Shown here piece after piece: positions 35,099-44,110 of a stretch of DNA of 64,000 nt. Source of the stretch: Pontibacter pamirensis (GTDB lineage Bacteria; Bacteroidota; Bacteroidia; Cytophagales; Hymenobacteraceae); NCBI RefSeq assembly GCF_010015475.1, contig NZ_SSNI01000014.1, positions 1 through 64,000 of the forward strand. Direction: 5' to 3'. Every line of letters begins with the position of its first letter. Position 1 is the first letter of the stretch. The translations under genes and the position numbers were made by a program. The notes under the pieces were generated by a model. It saw only the letters and a list, made by a program, of their open reading frames with translations, was not told the origin of the DNA and searched no databases.

Positions 35099-35632
35099 TT
35101 ATATTGTAATAGCTTCCTGGCCTGTAAGTCGGCGCTGCAGCATGGCGCGGGCCTTGCTCAACTGCGACTTAGATGTGCCTTCGGTTATACCGAGCATGTC
35201 TGCTATTTCCTTATGTGAGTATCCTTCAATGGCATACAGGTTAAATACCGCTCTGTAGCCAGAGGGTAAAGTTCTTAACAGCTCCATCAGTTCTTCCTCT
35301 GCCAGATCCTGATCAGCCCCAGATGTGCCGGCCACTTGTACGTGGCTATCGTCGATAGCGAGGTGCAGCAGCTCTTTCTTTCTTAAAAAAGCGAGGGCTT
35401 CGTTCACCATTATACGGCGCACCCAGCCTTCAAAGCTGCCTTTCGCTTCAAAGCGATCAATGTTCTGGTAAATCTTCATAAACCCGTTAAGGAGTGCTTC
35501 TTCCGCGTCCATCTCGTTTCTGAGATACCGTTTGCACACCCCACACATTTGCGCCACAAAACGCTCATACAGGAGCTTCTGCGCCTTAGTGTCTGCCTTC
35601 TGGCATCCTGCTATCAGTTCTGCTTCTGTCAC
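35099..35632 (-). CDS. ECF-type RNA polymerase sigma factor
   Basis: A 177-residue sigma-70-family protein with only regions 2 and 4. Region 2: RNEMDAEEALLNGFMKIYQNI and GWVRRIMVNEALAFLRK; region 4: LPSGYRAVFNLYAIEGYSHKEIADMLGI with SKSQLSKARAMLQRRL as the -35-binding helix-turn-helix. It heads an operon with a putative anti-sigma factor and an outer-membrane barrel protein (gaps 7 and 12 bp), a layout frequent in Bacteroidota. Autoregulation is likely but not shown; a promoter was not recognised. Confidence 0.93.
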   Translation of the reverse strand: MTEAELIAGCQKADTKAQKLLYERFVAQMCGVCKRYLRNEMDAEEALLNGFMKIYQNIDRFEAKGSFEGWVRRIMVNEALAFLRKKELLHLAIDDSHVQVAGTSGADQDLAEEELMELLRTLPSGYRAVFNLYAIEGYSHKEIADMLGITEGTSKSQLSKARAMLQRRLTGQEAITI

Positions 35633-35946
35633 GCTTTGTATAGGTTTATCAAATAATTTTTGCTAAGTCGAATTCCCGGAGCTGTTTGTTGCTCTTTACC
35701 CCTTAGATGCAAGGTACCCGTGGTGTGGTTGCCTGAGACTTACTAAATATTTTGTTTTTTTCCGGATCCGCCAACTCCTTCACTATAAATAGCTGATGTT
35801 CAGCCATAAATTTACTCTGATTATGCTATATATACTAAACCAATTCTATTTATTGACAGTGTATGTATCCTTGATGTTAAGTTAAGTTAAGGTAAGATAG
35901 GGTAGGAGTGTAATTGATTTTTGGCATAACCATGTTATACAGAAGA

Positions 35947-35973
35947 AAAAGCACCTGCAAATGAGGCGCTTTT
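35947..35973. terminator. Terminator-like hairpin 1
   Basis: A 10-bp stem with one A-C mismatch and loop GCAAATG; A/T runs on both flanks. On the minus strand it ends in a T-rich tract and would be a second stop for transcripts of the TesA-like gene. Confidence 0.55.
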
Positions 35974-36107
35974 CAAATGGATATCTTCAAGAGAAAGATA
36001 AAGCCTCTATACTTAAAGCACCGGGAAGTGAAATGATAGTGGTGCAACAGGTGATAAGCAGACGGAGTAGCAGTGGAGTTACTACAGAGGGGCTGAATGA
36101 AAAATAA
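35961..36107 (+). CDS. Possible small ORF (48 codons)
   Basis: ATG at 35961 lies in the loop of hairpin 1 and the TAA ends just before hairpin 2. The predicted product is basic, begins MRRFSNGYLQEKDK and ends TTEGLNEK; no membrane or signal features. A purine-rich stretch (AGAAGAAAAAG) precedes the start. It could be chance; nothing else supports it. Confidence 0.25.
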   Translation: MRRFSNGYLQEKDKASILKAPGSEMIVVQQVISRRSSSGVTTEGLNEK

Positions 36108-36140
36108 AAAGGCTCCTGCAGATGAGGAGCCCTTTCATTT
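36108..36140. terminator. Bidirectional-type terminator 2
   Basis: A perfect 7-bp GC stem (36111-36117 with 36125-36131) extended by A-T pairs, loop GCAGATG, with a T-tract on either strand; serves the TesA-like gene on the minus strand. Confidence 0.8.
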
Positions 36141-36254
36141 TTTTGAAAATTAAATTTTCAACTTTTAGCCATACATATGTACGCCATCTGGCCAGAGTAG
36201 TTGCTATTGCTTAAAAATTAATTTCAACAGCAAATTTACTTCAATTTCAGTTTC

Positions 36255-36986
36255 TTATACTTCCTCCTCCTGTACTTCCTCTTCCTGAACGATAGGCTCT
36301 AAAGTATCCCACACATTTTCAGCCAGAATCTTTTGTCCTTCCTCTGTCGGATGTATGCCGTCTCCCTGGTTTAGCTCACTGTTACCCGCTACACCTTCCA
36401 GCAAGAAAGGGATAAGGGCCACGTTTTCTTCTTCAGCAATGCGCGTGTATATTTCTCTGAAATCCTGGGCATATTGCTGTCCCATACTTGGCGGTATCTG
36501 CATCCCTGCCAACACAACCTTTACATCCGGGTATTTAGCGCGCACTTTCCCAATAATAGCCTTCAGGTTGTTGTAAGATTCCTCTGTACTGACACCCCGT
36601 AACCCGTCATTGGCGCCCAACTCCAGCACAAAAACGTCAACAGGCTGTTTCAGGAGCCAGTCGATGCGACTCTTGCCTCCGGATGTGGTTTCCCCGCTAA
36701 CACCCGCGTTGATCACTTTATAAGACAGATTCATTGAATCGATGCGCTGCTGAATAAGCGCTGGAAAGGCCTGTTCCGGTTCCAACCCATAGCCTGCCGT
36801 CAGGCTGTTGCCAAAGAAAAGAATTGTCTTTGTTCCAGATTCTGTATTGGCCGCTTCAGTTCTGGGGTTTTCTATCCGTGTCTCCTGCTCCGCTTCAAGC
36901 TGATCTGCCGTATTCACGTTACCACAACCGGATATGACCATTATACTGGCCAAGCATATCGTTAAAAAACTATTTTCTATCTTCAT
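36255..36986 (-). CDS. TesA-like SGNH esterase, lipoprotein
   Basis: A 243-residue SGNH hydrolase. The lipobox ISGC (Cys21) predicts a lipid anchor. Block I is FFGNSLTAGYG with nucleophile Ser61, block II has the glycine in NAGVSGETTSGG, block III is LGANDG (Asn126) and block V is GDGIHP (Asp209, His212). It matches the TesA/arylesterase group (E. coli acyl-CoA thioesterase I/protease I/lysophospholipase L1). The C-terminus is a run of Glu and Val (EEEVQEEEV). It is divergent from an ABC ATPase/permease pair like E. coli tesA from ybbA-ybbP. Confidence 0.9.
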   Translation of the reverse strand: MKIENSFLTICLASIMVISGCGNVNTADQLEAEQETRIENPRTEAANTESGTKTILFFGNSLTAGYGLEPEQAFPALIQQRIDSMNLSYKVINAGVSGETTSGGKSRIDWLLKQPVDVFVLELGANDGLRGVSTEESYNNLKAIIGKVRAKYPDVKVVLAGMQIPPSMGQQYAQDFREIYTRIAEEENVALIPFLLEGVAGNSELNQGDGIHPTEEGQKILAENVWDTLEPIVQEEEVQEEEV

Positions 36987-37002
36987 ACAAGCAATTGTTT
37001 GC

Positions 37003-37010
37003 TAAATTTA
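37003..37010 (-). promoter_or_regulatory. Candidate -7 box of TesA-like gene
   Basis: TAAATTTA, one base off TAnnTTTG, 16 bp before the ATG on the minus strand. Its palindromic nature means either strand could use it. Confidence 0.3.
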
Positions 37011-37130
37011 TACTTCTCCAATTAAAACTAATAACGTGCTGTATTAGTTATTTGGTTTAAGATGAATGTGCTTTGGTATAAAATGTGTTAACAAACCTTA
37101 TACCAGTACTTATACATAAAAAACTTATTC

Positions 37131-37838
37131 GTGTCTACAATTCTCGATATTCAGGACTTAAAGAAAACCTATAACAGCGGCGACCGCCATTTAACAGTGC
37201 TGGAAGGTATTAATTTTTCACTTCAGGCTGGAGACACCTGCTCCATCGTAGGCCCTTCAGGTAGCGGTAAAACAACCCTGCTCGGCCTCTGTGCAGGACT
37301 TGACCGCGCCAGTTCCGGTTCTGTTATTCTGAATGGCGTAAAATTAGACACTTTGTCAGAGGATGAACGGGCACAGGTACGCAACCAGTATGTAGGGTTC
37401 ATCTTCCAGAACTTTCAGCTGATACCAACGCTGACAGCACTGGAAAATGTGATGGTGCCACTGGAACTGCGAGGCGAGCGCAACGTGCAGCGACAGGCCA
37501 TGGAACTGCTGGGAAGGGTAGGGCTGGCCGAACGACATGATCACTATCCCACACAATTGTCCGGTGGTGAGCAGCAGCGGGTGTCGCTGGCGAGGGCTTT
37601 CTCTAACCGGCCGACTATTCTTTTTGCAGATGAGCCAACCGGTAACCTGGACGAAGAGACAGGTCAGCGGGTGGAGCAGCTGCTGTTTGACCTGAACCGG
37701 GAGAGCGGCACTACCCTGGTGCTGGTGACCCACGACCTGGACCTGGCAGAGAAAACGCAGCGTATTATTCGTATTAAAGGAGGTACTGTTGTCTCTGATA
37801 CCGGTGCCCCTGTTTCTGTGAGCAGAGACGAAATATAA
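37131..37838 (+). CDS. ybbA: ABC transporter ATP-binding protein (YbbA/LolD type)
   Basis: A 235-residue ATPase of the MacB/LolD subgroup. Walker A GPSGSGKT (41-48), Q-loop FIFQNF, signature LSGGEQQR (143-150), Walker B ILFADE (163-168) and the switch histidine in VTHD are intact. GTG start at 37131. It is followed by a large FtsX-like permease and is divergent from a TesA-like esterase, matching the tesA/ybbA/ybbP arrangement of E. coli. Such pairs extract lipid-linked molecules from the inner membrane rather than pump solutes; the cargo is unknown. Confidence 0.9.
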   Translation: MSTILDIQDLKKTYNSGDRHLTVLEGINFSLQAGDTCSIVGPSGSGKTTLLGLCAGLDRASSGSVILNGVKLDTLSEDERAQVRNQYVGFIFQNFQLIPTLTALENVMVPLELRGERNVQRQAMELLGRVGLAERHDHYPTQLSGGEQQRVSLARAFSNRPTILFADEPTGNLDEETGQRVEQLLFDLNRESGTTLVLVTHDLDLAEKTQRIIRIKGGTVVSDTGAPVSVSRDEI

Positions 37839-37960
37839 AGAATTGTTACTATACCACATGTAGCAGGTGTCACGACAGAAATTATTCCACTCCATGAGTA
37901 CCTACCCGTGAATTAACCATTGCTTTATATTTAGCCATTTAACTTTTTAAGAACTCGCCC

Positions 37961-40540
37961 GTGCCTGATACCATCATTCATATAGAAAAGAAAAACAGCC
38001 TGAACCTGCGCTGGCTCCTGAAAATGGCGTGGCGTGATAGCAGGCGTAACCGGGCGCGTCTGGCGCTGTTTATTTCTTCTATTGTGCTCGGTATTGCAGC
38101 GCTTGTGGCTATCAACTCCTTCTCTGATAACCTTCGCAGTGATATTGATAACCAGGCGAAGTCTTTGATAGGAGCAGACCTAGTAGTAGCTAGTAATAAG
38201 GAAATTGAGCCCGAGATGCAGCAGTTGCTTGATTCCATTGCCGTGGGAGGCGACCGTTCTGATGAGGTGCGTTTTGCCTCCATGGTTTACTTCCAGGCAT
38301 CTGAGGGCACACGGCTGGTACAGGTGCGGGCGCTGGAGGAAGGCGGATTTCCCTATTATGGCGAGATTGAGTCTGAACCGCAGGACGCCAGTACGGCTTT
38401 CCGCAGCGGCGGACGCAAAGCACTTGTAGACCATACACTGCTGCTACAGTACAACTCTGAACCCGGTGACTCTATAAAAGTCGGTAATCTGACCTTCGAA
38501 ATAGCCGGCGCACTTCATAAAATTCCAGGTCAGTCTGCGATGACGGCCACCATAGCCCCAGCTGTCTATATCCCGAAGCAGTACCTGGAGGAAACGGGCC
38601 TGCTGCAGAAAGGAAGCCGCATCAATTACTACCATTACTATCGTTTGCCCCCTGATACAGATGCCGATGAGCTTGCAACAAAGCTGGAGCCGCGTTTTGA
38701 TGCTGCGGGCTTCGGTTTTGATACCGTGCAGAGCCGCAAAGAGAGCACAGGGGAATCATATGCCAATCTGGCGCGCTTCCTATCGCTGGTTGGCTTTGTG
38801 GCCTTGCTGCTAGGCTGTGTGGGTGTAGCGAGTGCCGTGCATGTATACATTCGGGAGAAACTATCTACCATTGGCGTATTGCGCTGCCTGGGCATGAGTG
38901 GCAAACAGGCTTTCCTGGTTTACCTGTTCCAGGTGGCGGCGATGGGACTAATTGGTTCTGTGGCAGGCGCGATATTGGGAAGCTTGATTCAGCTGTATCT
39001 TCCACAGTTGTTCCAGTCTTTCCTGCCCGTTGAGGTAACGGTGGGAATATCCTGGAGTGCTATCGCCGGGGGTATTGGCATTGGGTTAGTGGTGTCTATC
39101 CTTTTCGCACTGCTGCCGCTGCTGTCTATCCGGAATGTTTCGCCCCTTATTACGCTGCGTGCCGGAATAGAGCACGTCTCGAAACAGCCCGATAAATTGC
39201 GTTGGGCTGTGAGTGGATTGATTTTAGCCTTTATTTTCGTTTTCGCTTACCTGCAGTTGGGTACCTGGCTCCGTGCATCAGGTTTTACTGCCGGGGTGCT
39301 GGTAGGTTTCGTGGTGCTTGCCCTGATAGCACGCCTGATGATGGGGCTGGTGAAGCGCTTCTTTCCCAGAAGCTGGGGTTATGTATGGCGGCAAAGCCTG
39401 GCAAACCTGTATCGCCCAAATAACCAGACGCTGCTGCTCACTGTGTCTATCGGCTTGGGAACGGCCCTGATTGCAACGCTTTTCCTGATGCAGCGCCTAC
39501 TCTTAAGTGAAGTAGCCATCGCCGGAAGTGAAAATCAGCCCAACTTGGTCTTGTTTGATATTCAGAATGCCCAGAAGGAGGAGGTGGCCCAACTCACGCG
39601 GGAGCAGGGCCTGCCTGTGCTGCAGATGGTACCAGTGGTAACGATGCGCATTGATGAAATTAAAGGATACACGGCTGCTGATGTGCGCCAGGATACTACA
39701 CTCGGTATCTCAGAAAGAGCTTTCACTAACGAGATCCGTGTGACGTACCGCGACTCGCTTATAGATTCTGAAAAGGAAGTAGGCGGAAGCTGGCAGGGTA
39801 AGGTAGTTTCCTCCGGAGGAGCTGTGCCTATCTCTTTAGAAGACCGGTATGCTGACAGGCTGGAGGTAGTGGTTGGCGACACTATTGTGTTTAATGTGCA
39901 GGGAGCTCTAATACCTACCATAGTAGCCCAATTGCGTGAAGTGGAGTGGAACAGGGTACAGACAAATTTCAGGGTGGTGTTTCCGGAAGGTGTTTTAGAG
40001 GAGGCTCCCCAGTTTCATGTGCTTATGACGCGGACTCAGACCGACAGTCAATCGGCGCAGTTCCAAAGAACAATGGTGCAGCGCTTTCCAAACGTGTCGG
40101 CCATAGACCTGGACCTGATACTACGCACGCTGGATGATATACTAGGGAAAATCGCTTTTGTAATTCGTTTCATGGCGCTCTTCAGCATTAGCACCGGCTT
40201 ACTGGTGCTAATCGGTTCGGTAAACATCAGCAAGTTTCAGCGGGTACAGGAGAGCGTGCTGTTGCGTACACTCGGTGCCAGCAGAAAACAGATTCTATCT
40301 ATCAATGCATTTGAGTACCTGCTGCTTGGAGCATTAGCCGCAGGCACGGGTATAATTCTTGCCCTGGGTGCCAGTTGGGCCCTCGCGATATTTAGCTTTG
40401 AAGTGCCTTTTGTTCCTGATCTGGCACCGCTTCTACCCATCTTCATAGGTATAACCGCCCTGACTGTTTTTGTGGGAATGCTGAATAGCCGCGGTATTTT
40501 AAACCGGCCACCACTCGAAGTACTGCGCAGAGAGGGCTAA
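37961..40540 (+). CDS. ybbP: FtsX-like ABC permease (YbbP type)
   Basis: An 859-residue inner-membrane protein, GTG start. TM1 at about 32-52 is followed by a periplasmic MacB-like domain, then three helices (about 268-385) forming the first FtsX core, further helices (about 410-510), a second periplasmic domain and a final FtsX core with three helices (about 725-850). Two FtsX units in one chain is the YbbP/LolC-E-duplicated layout, so one polypeptide would make the whole membrane half. It lies 122 bp behind the ATPase gene; a shared transcript is likely. Ends with PPLEVLRREG, a family-typical tail. Confidence 0.88.
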   Translation: MPDTIIHIEKKNSLNLRWLLKMAWRDSRRNRARLALFISSIVLGIAALVAINSFSDNLRSDIDNQAKSLIGADLVVASNKEIEPEMQQLLDSIAVGGDRSDEVRFASMVYFQASEGTRLVQVRALEEGGFPYYGEIESEPQDASTAFRSGGRKALVDHTLLLQYNSEPGDSIKVGNLTFEIAGALHKIPGQSAMTATIAPAVYIPKQYLEETGLLQKGSRINYYHYYRLPPDTDADELATKLEPRFDAAGFGFDTVQSRKESTGESYANLARFLSLVGFVALLLGCVGVASAVHVYIREKLSTIGVLRCLGMSGKQAFLVYLFQVAAMGLIGSVAGAILGSLIQLYLPQLFQSFLPVEVTVGISWSAIAGGIGIGLVVSILFALLPLLSIRNVSPLITLRAGIEHVSKQPDKLRWAVSGLILAFIFVFAYLQLGTWLRASGFTAGVLVGFVVLALIARLMMGLVKRFFPRSWGYVWRQSLANLYRPNNQTLLLTVSIGLGTALIATLFLMQRLLLSEVAIAGSENQPNLVLFDIQNAQKEEVAQLTREQGLPVLQMVPVVTMRIDEIKGYTAADVRQDTTLGISERAFTNEIRVTYRDSLIDSEKEVGGSWQGKVVSSGGAVPISLEDRYADRLEVVVGDTIVFNVQGALIPTIVAQLREVEWNRVQTNFRVVFPEGVLEEAPQFHVLMTRTQTDSQSAQFQRTMVQRFPNVSAIDLDLILRTLDDILGKIAFVIRFMALFSISTGLLVLIGSVNISKFQRVQESVLLRTLGASRKQILSINAFEYLLLGALAAGTGIILALGASWALAIFSFEVPFVPDLAPLLPIFIGITALTVFVGMLNSRGILNRPPLEVLRREG

Positions 40541-40588
40541 ACATCTTTGCCTGTTTTTTAGTCTTTACATTAGCGTGCTAATTAGTTA

Positions 40589-40627
40589 TAAGCGAAAGCC
40601 CATGACATTGCGTGGGCTTTCGCTTTA
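40589..40627. terminator. Rho-independent terminator
   Basis: A perfect 13-bp stem (40590-40602 with 40613-40625), loop of 10 nt, followed by T/A-rich sequence, behind the permease gene. Confidence 0.8.
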
Positions 40628-40787
40628 TCAGCTGAAAGGCTTCTACTGCATTAAATTAAAACCTGCTGCAATCCAGTTTCTTGACCATGTCCAGAAGCGA
40701 CCCGAGTACACGGAGGCAACCCATTTGCTGTTTAGTTGGTAAAAGATAACACTGCTGCATCTTATTGGCAGTACTTGAACTTAAACT

Positions 40788-41621
40788 ATGAAAGCAATGA
40801 ACGAAAACAACAGAGGAAAAACAGTATTGATAACGGGCGCTTCAAACGGCTTCGGCCTGGAGTTTGCCAGGCTTTTCGCAAAGGACGGTTATAACCTGAT
40901 ACTGGTATCACGCAGCACCGACAGAATGAAGAAGCTGGCATACAAACTGCAGGACGACCACCAGTTAGAACATGTCTGTGTTGTTACATCTGACTTGGCA
41001 CGTCCGGATTCAGCAAGAGAGGTATACGAAGAGGTGAAGAAAAGCGGCATTCAGGTAGATGTATTGGTCAACAATGCCGGGGCTGGTGTACACGGCTTTT
41101 TTCATGAAACAGACCTGGAGCGGGAGAATGCCATTATACAGCTGAACGTGAACACACCCGTGGCACTCACAAAGCTATTTCTACAGGACATGAAGCTGCG
41201 CAACGAAGGTAAAATATTGAACGTAGCTTCCGTCGTAGCCCAGATACCTTCGCCGTTGATGGCTGTATATGGTGCAACAAAAGCCTTCGTGCTTTCATTT
41301 TCTGAAGCATTAAGCAATGAACTGCAACATACAAATATAACAGTGACAGCCTTATGCCCGGGTGCCAGTAATACTATGTTCTTCCGAAGAGCTGGAGCTG
41401 CACATACGAAAGCAGCAAATGGTCCTTTATCAGAGCCGGCAGAAGTAGCCAGAGATGGATACGAAGCGCTGATGAGCGGGGAAACCAAGATTGTTTCCGG
41501 TATGATGAACAAGGTGCAGGCCACTGCATCTAATATGGTGCCTGACAGTACGTCTGCCGCCGCCATGCGCAAGATGATGGAAGAAGCGGAAGGCGGAGAA
41601 AAACATCACGTTGAAACCTGA
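40788..41621 (+). CDS. Short-chain dehydrogenase/reductase (SDR)
   Basis: A 277-residue classical SDR with the NAD(P)-binding TGASNGFG (16-23), NNAG (95-98), and catalytic Ser148, Tyr161 and Lys165 (YGATK). The basic residue in SRSTDR after the second strand suggests NADP. Substrate unknown; the closest general description is an SDR of the DltE/YqjQ kind with an unstructured C-terminal extension (about 230-277). A monocistronic gene with a terminator behind it. Confidence 0.88.
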   Translation: MKAMNENNRGKTVLITGASNGFGLEFARLFAKDGYNLILVSRSTDRMKKLAYKLQDDHQLEHVCVVTSDLARPDSAREVYEEVKKSGIQVDVLVNNAGAGVHGFFHETDLERENAIIQLNVNTPVALTKLFLQDMKLRNEGKILNVASVVAQIPSPLMAVYGATKAFVLSFSEALSNELQHTNITVTALCPGASNTMFFRRAGAAHTKAANGPLSEPAEVARDGYEALMSGETKIVSGMMNKVQATASNMVPDSTSAAAMRKMMEEAEGGEKHHVET

Positions 41622-41640
41622 TAATTAAGGCTCTAAAATA

Positions 41641-41680
41641 AAACCCCACCAGCATTAAAAAATAGCTGGTGGGGTTTTTT
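41641..41680. terminator. Rho-independent terminator
   Basis: A perfect 13-bp stem (41641-41653 with 41665-41677) followed by T residues, behind the SDR gene. Confidence 0.9.
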
Positions 41681-41700
41681 ATTTGCCCTGCCACAAAACG

Positions 41701-41734
41701 AAAGAAGGGACCTTGCCTTAAGGTCCCTTCTTTG
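41701..41734. terminator. Terminator of the CoA-binding protein gene
   Basis: A 14-bp stem with 5-nt loop and A/T flanks; positioned to stop minus-strand transcription, 20 bp from the SDR terminator. Confidence 0.8.
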
Positions 41735-41824
41735 AGCATAGACAACAAATGCCATCTGCTATTTTACTCCTTTTACGTACTTATATGTGACAGGTTTATC
41801 TTTTTTTTTAAAATTTTTACAGCA

Positions 41825-42187
41825 TCAGTAACTATCAGTAGCCAGCATAACCAGCGTGCAGTGATGCAGTGTTGCAATGTTAGCTTTCTCTGCCATTTGC
41901 TCAAATTCCCTGTTTTCTGTTCCCGGGTTAAAGATGATGCGCTTTGGTTTCAAACTCAGGATATAATCATACCAGGAAGGCTGGTTCTGCGGCCCTACAT
42001 ATAGTGTCACCGTATCTACATCTTCAATGGGTTCGTCTTTATCGTGGATAATTTTCTTGCCGCCCACTTCTCCTTTTTTTATACCTACAGGCACCACCTC
42101 ATGCCCATGCTGCTGCAGCCTGTGTATAGCTTTGTAGGCATAACGGGCCGGATTATCGGAAGCGCCTAATACAACTGTCTTCTTCAT
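41825..42187 (-). CDS. CoA-binding domain protein
   Basis: A 120-residue Rossmann-fold protein of the CoA_binding_2 family, like the N-terminal part of succinyl-CoA synthetase alpha. TVVLGASDNPARYAYKAI is the nucleotide-binding loop; VTLYVGPQNQ and RIIFNPGTENREF are the later conserved strands; a His-His-Cys near the C-terminus (TLHHCT) is in the place where relatives carry a conserved cysteine. These small proteins bind CoA in the cytosol; the physiological role is not known. Confidence 0.85.
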   Translation of the reverse strand: MKKTVVLGASDNPARYAYKAIHRLQQHGHEVVPVGIKKGEVGGKKIIHDKDEPIEDVDTVTLYVGPQNQPSWYDYILSLKPKRIIFNPGTENREFEQMAEKANIATLHHCTLVMLATDSY

Positions 42188-42322
42188 ATATATAAAGTTT
42201 AAATGCTATTTTCTACAAGTTTATACTTTATTTTACCGGTCTGCGTCCGAAATAGTTAGTTTTTTATGTCTACTTCGATCGCTAATGCAGGGATAACAAC
42301 ATGGACTAAGGCAGGTTAAAGC

Positions 42323-43906
42323 CTATTGATTAACGGCAACTCCAGCTTTTAAAGCCGCCATCTCAGCACAACGCTCGCCATCCATGGCAGCAGATACAAT
42401 GCCACCAGCATAACCGGCTCCTTCACCACAAGGGAAGAAACGCTTTACCTGCACATGTTCTAATGTTTCCCGATTGCGCGGGATTCTGACAGGGGAGGAG
42501 GTGCGGCTTTCTACACCAACTATTTGAGCATCATTAGAGAGGTAGCCACGCATTTTATTGCCAAAGGCTTTGAAACCTTCGCGTAGGCGGTAACTCATGT
42601 CCTCCGGGAACAGTTCATTCATCTCAACCGGCACCAGTCCGGGCTGGTAAGATGTTTCTAACAAGGCTCCACCTGTTTTGCGACGGGTAAAGTCCTGTAG
42701 CAACTGGGCAGGAGCCGCTTGTGTACCACCCGCCATGCGGCAGGCCTTCTGCTCCAGGGCCTGCTGCATACGCAAGCCAGCCAAAGGCCCGTACTTCTCC
42801 AGTTCCATGTCTTCCAGTTCAATGGCCACCACAATGCCAGAGTTGGAAAAGCGGGAGTCGCGGCGGCTCGGCGACATGCCGTTTACTACCACCTCGCCGG
42901 GCGCTGTAGCCGAAGGAACTATAAAGCCGCCCGGGCACATGCAAAAAGAATAGATTCCGCGCTGCCTGTTATTGTAATGCGTCTGTTGCACCAGGCCATA
43001 GGAGGAGGCAGGCAGCCAGGGACCACGATCTTCGCACTTATACTGTATGCTGTCAATCAGGCTTTGCTGGTGTTCTACCCGAACGCCCATGGCAAAGGGC
43101 TTGGCCTCCACTGTAATATCTTTCTGATGCAGCAGTTCAAAAATGTCACGAGCGCTGTGGCCGGTGGCCAGTATAACAGACTCGCCTGTATAGGCCTGCC
43201 CGTCTTGCGTAACCACGCCGCGCATTTCCCCCTTCTCCAGAATAAAATCTGTCACGCGCTTATCAAAAAGCACTTCGCCACCAGCGTTTCGGATCGTTTC
43301 CCGAATGGCTTCTATGATTTTGGGAAGCTTGTTTGTGCCAATATGCGGATGAGCATCAAATAAGATATCCGGTGTGGCACCATGCTGTACCAGTATCTGC
43401 AGAATACGCTGCAGATCGCCCCGCTTTTTGGAGCGGGTATAAAGTTTTCCGTCAGAGTATGTGCCGGCACCTCCCTCTCCAAAGCAATAGTTGGAGTCTG
43501 GGTTTACAGTGTGTTCTTTATTAATGGCTGCCAAGTCACGGCGGCGGCTCCGCACATCTTTTCCCCGCTCCAGTACAACTGGTTTTAAACCGAGTTCAAT
43601 GCAACGCAAAGCGGCAAACAAGCCGGCAGGGCCAGCACCCACAATCACCACAAGCCTGGTGTTGGTTACATCTTGGTAATGGTACTGCGGAGAAAGAATA
43701 TCAGTAGGAGGATTGTCTAAGTAAATGTCAGCCCGTACCCGTACCTGAACTTCCCGTCCACGCGCATCGATAGAGCGCTTGATACGATGCAGGAATTTTA
43801 CATCTTCGGGCTTAATATGAGCACTCTTCAGCATTTCGTGCTCTAATTGCTGCGCATCAAACGCAACCTCTGGCGCTAGCACCAGATCAAGTTCTTTTTT
43901 TCTCAT
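42323..43906 (-). CDS. FAD-dependent dehydrogenase, COG2509 type
   Basis: A 527-residue flavoprotein with an N-terminal region of about 85 residues, the FAD-binding VVIVGAGPAGLFAAL, then CFGEGGAGTYSDGKLYTR (a family signature), VILATGHSARDIF and the C-terminal FFPCGEGAGYAGGIVSAAMDG. This is the uncharacterised COG2509 family, widespread in bacteria, with a fold like HI0933/aspartate-oxidase flavoproteins. Substrate unknown. It has no close operon partner here. Confidence 0.88.
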   Translation of the reverse strand: MRKKELDLVLAPEVAFDAQQLEHEMLKSAHIKPEDVKFLHRIKRSIDARGREVQVRVRADIYLDNPPTDILSPQYHYQDVTNTRLVVIVGAGPAGLFAALRCIELGLKPVVLERGKDVRSRRRDLAAINKEHTVNPDSNYCFGEGGAGTYSDGKLYTRSKKRGDLQRILQILVQHGATPDILFDAHPHIGTNKLPKIIEAIRETIRNAGGEVLFDKRVTDFILEKGEMRGVVTQDGQAYTGESVILATGHSARDIFELLHQKDITVEAKPFAMGVRVEHQQSLIDSIQYKCEDRGPWLPASSYGLVQQTHYNNRQRGIYSFCMCPGGFIVPSATAPGEVVVNGMSPSRRDSRFSNSGIVVAIELEDMELEKYGPLAGLRMQQALEQKACRMAGGTQAAPAQLLQDFTRRKTGGALLETSYQPGLVPVEMNELFPEDMSYRLREGFKAFGNKMRGYLSNDAQIVGVESRTSSPVRIPRNRETLEHVQVKRFFPCGEGAGYAGGIVSAAMDGERCAEMAALKAGVAVNQ

Positions 43907-43939
43907 GGAATAGTGGGTAAGGGATTTATCCTTAAACCT

Positions 43940-44087
43940 GTTTGATTGTTGAATTGCTAGTTCAGAACATGATTTACGCTACTGTAGTTCGTTTTATTGT
44001 CTACAGCAGGAATGTTATTATTAAATGGCAAAAAACCTGCTTATGAGCAATATTCTCCTTATTGTCGCAATAATTCAACCATCAAGC
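43940..44087. repeat. Spaced inverted repeat in intergenic region
   Basis: Arms 43940-43955 and 44072-44087 are reverse complements at 14 of 16 positions (right arm AATTCAACCATCAAGC). The right arm continues into a degenerate run of CAATTTAA/CAATTCAA units to 44110. Lies between tdo and the flavoprotein gene. Confidence 0.5.
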
Positions 44088-44110
44088 AATTTAACAATTC
44101 AACAATTTAA

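Larger units (their letters stand above)
35633..36254. other. Long intergenic region with two similar hairpins
   Basis: About 620 bp without a sizeable gene between the sigma factor start and the end of the TesA-like gene. It holds A/T-rich sequence with short GTTAA repeats at about 35877-35897, two related terminator hairpins (35947-35973 and 36108-36135) and, between them, a possible 48-codon ORF (35961-36107). The sigma-factor promoter must lie in its left part. Confidence 0.6.

Noticed and set aside
42719..43363. 214-codon plus-strand frame opposite the COG2509 flavoprotein gene
   Set aside because: Antisense of a well-supported gene; His- and Cys-rich composition without motifs.
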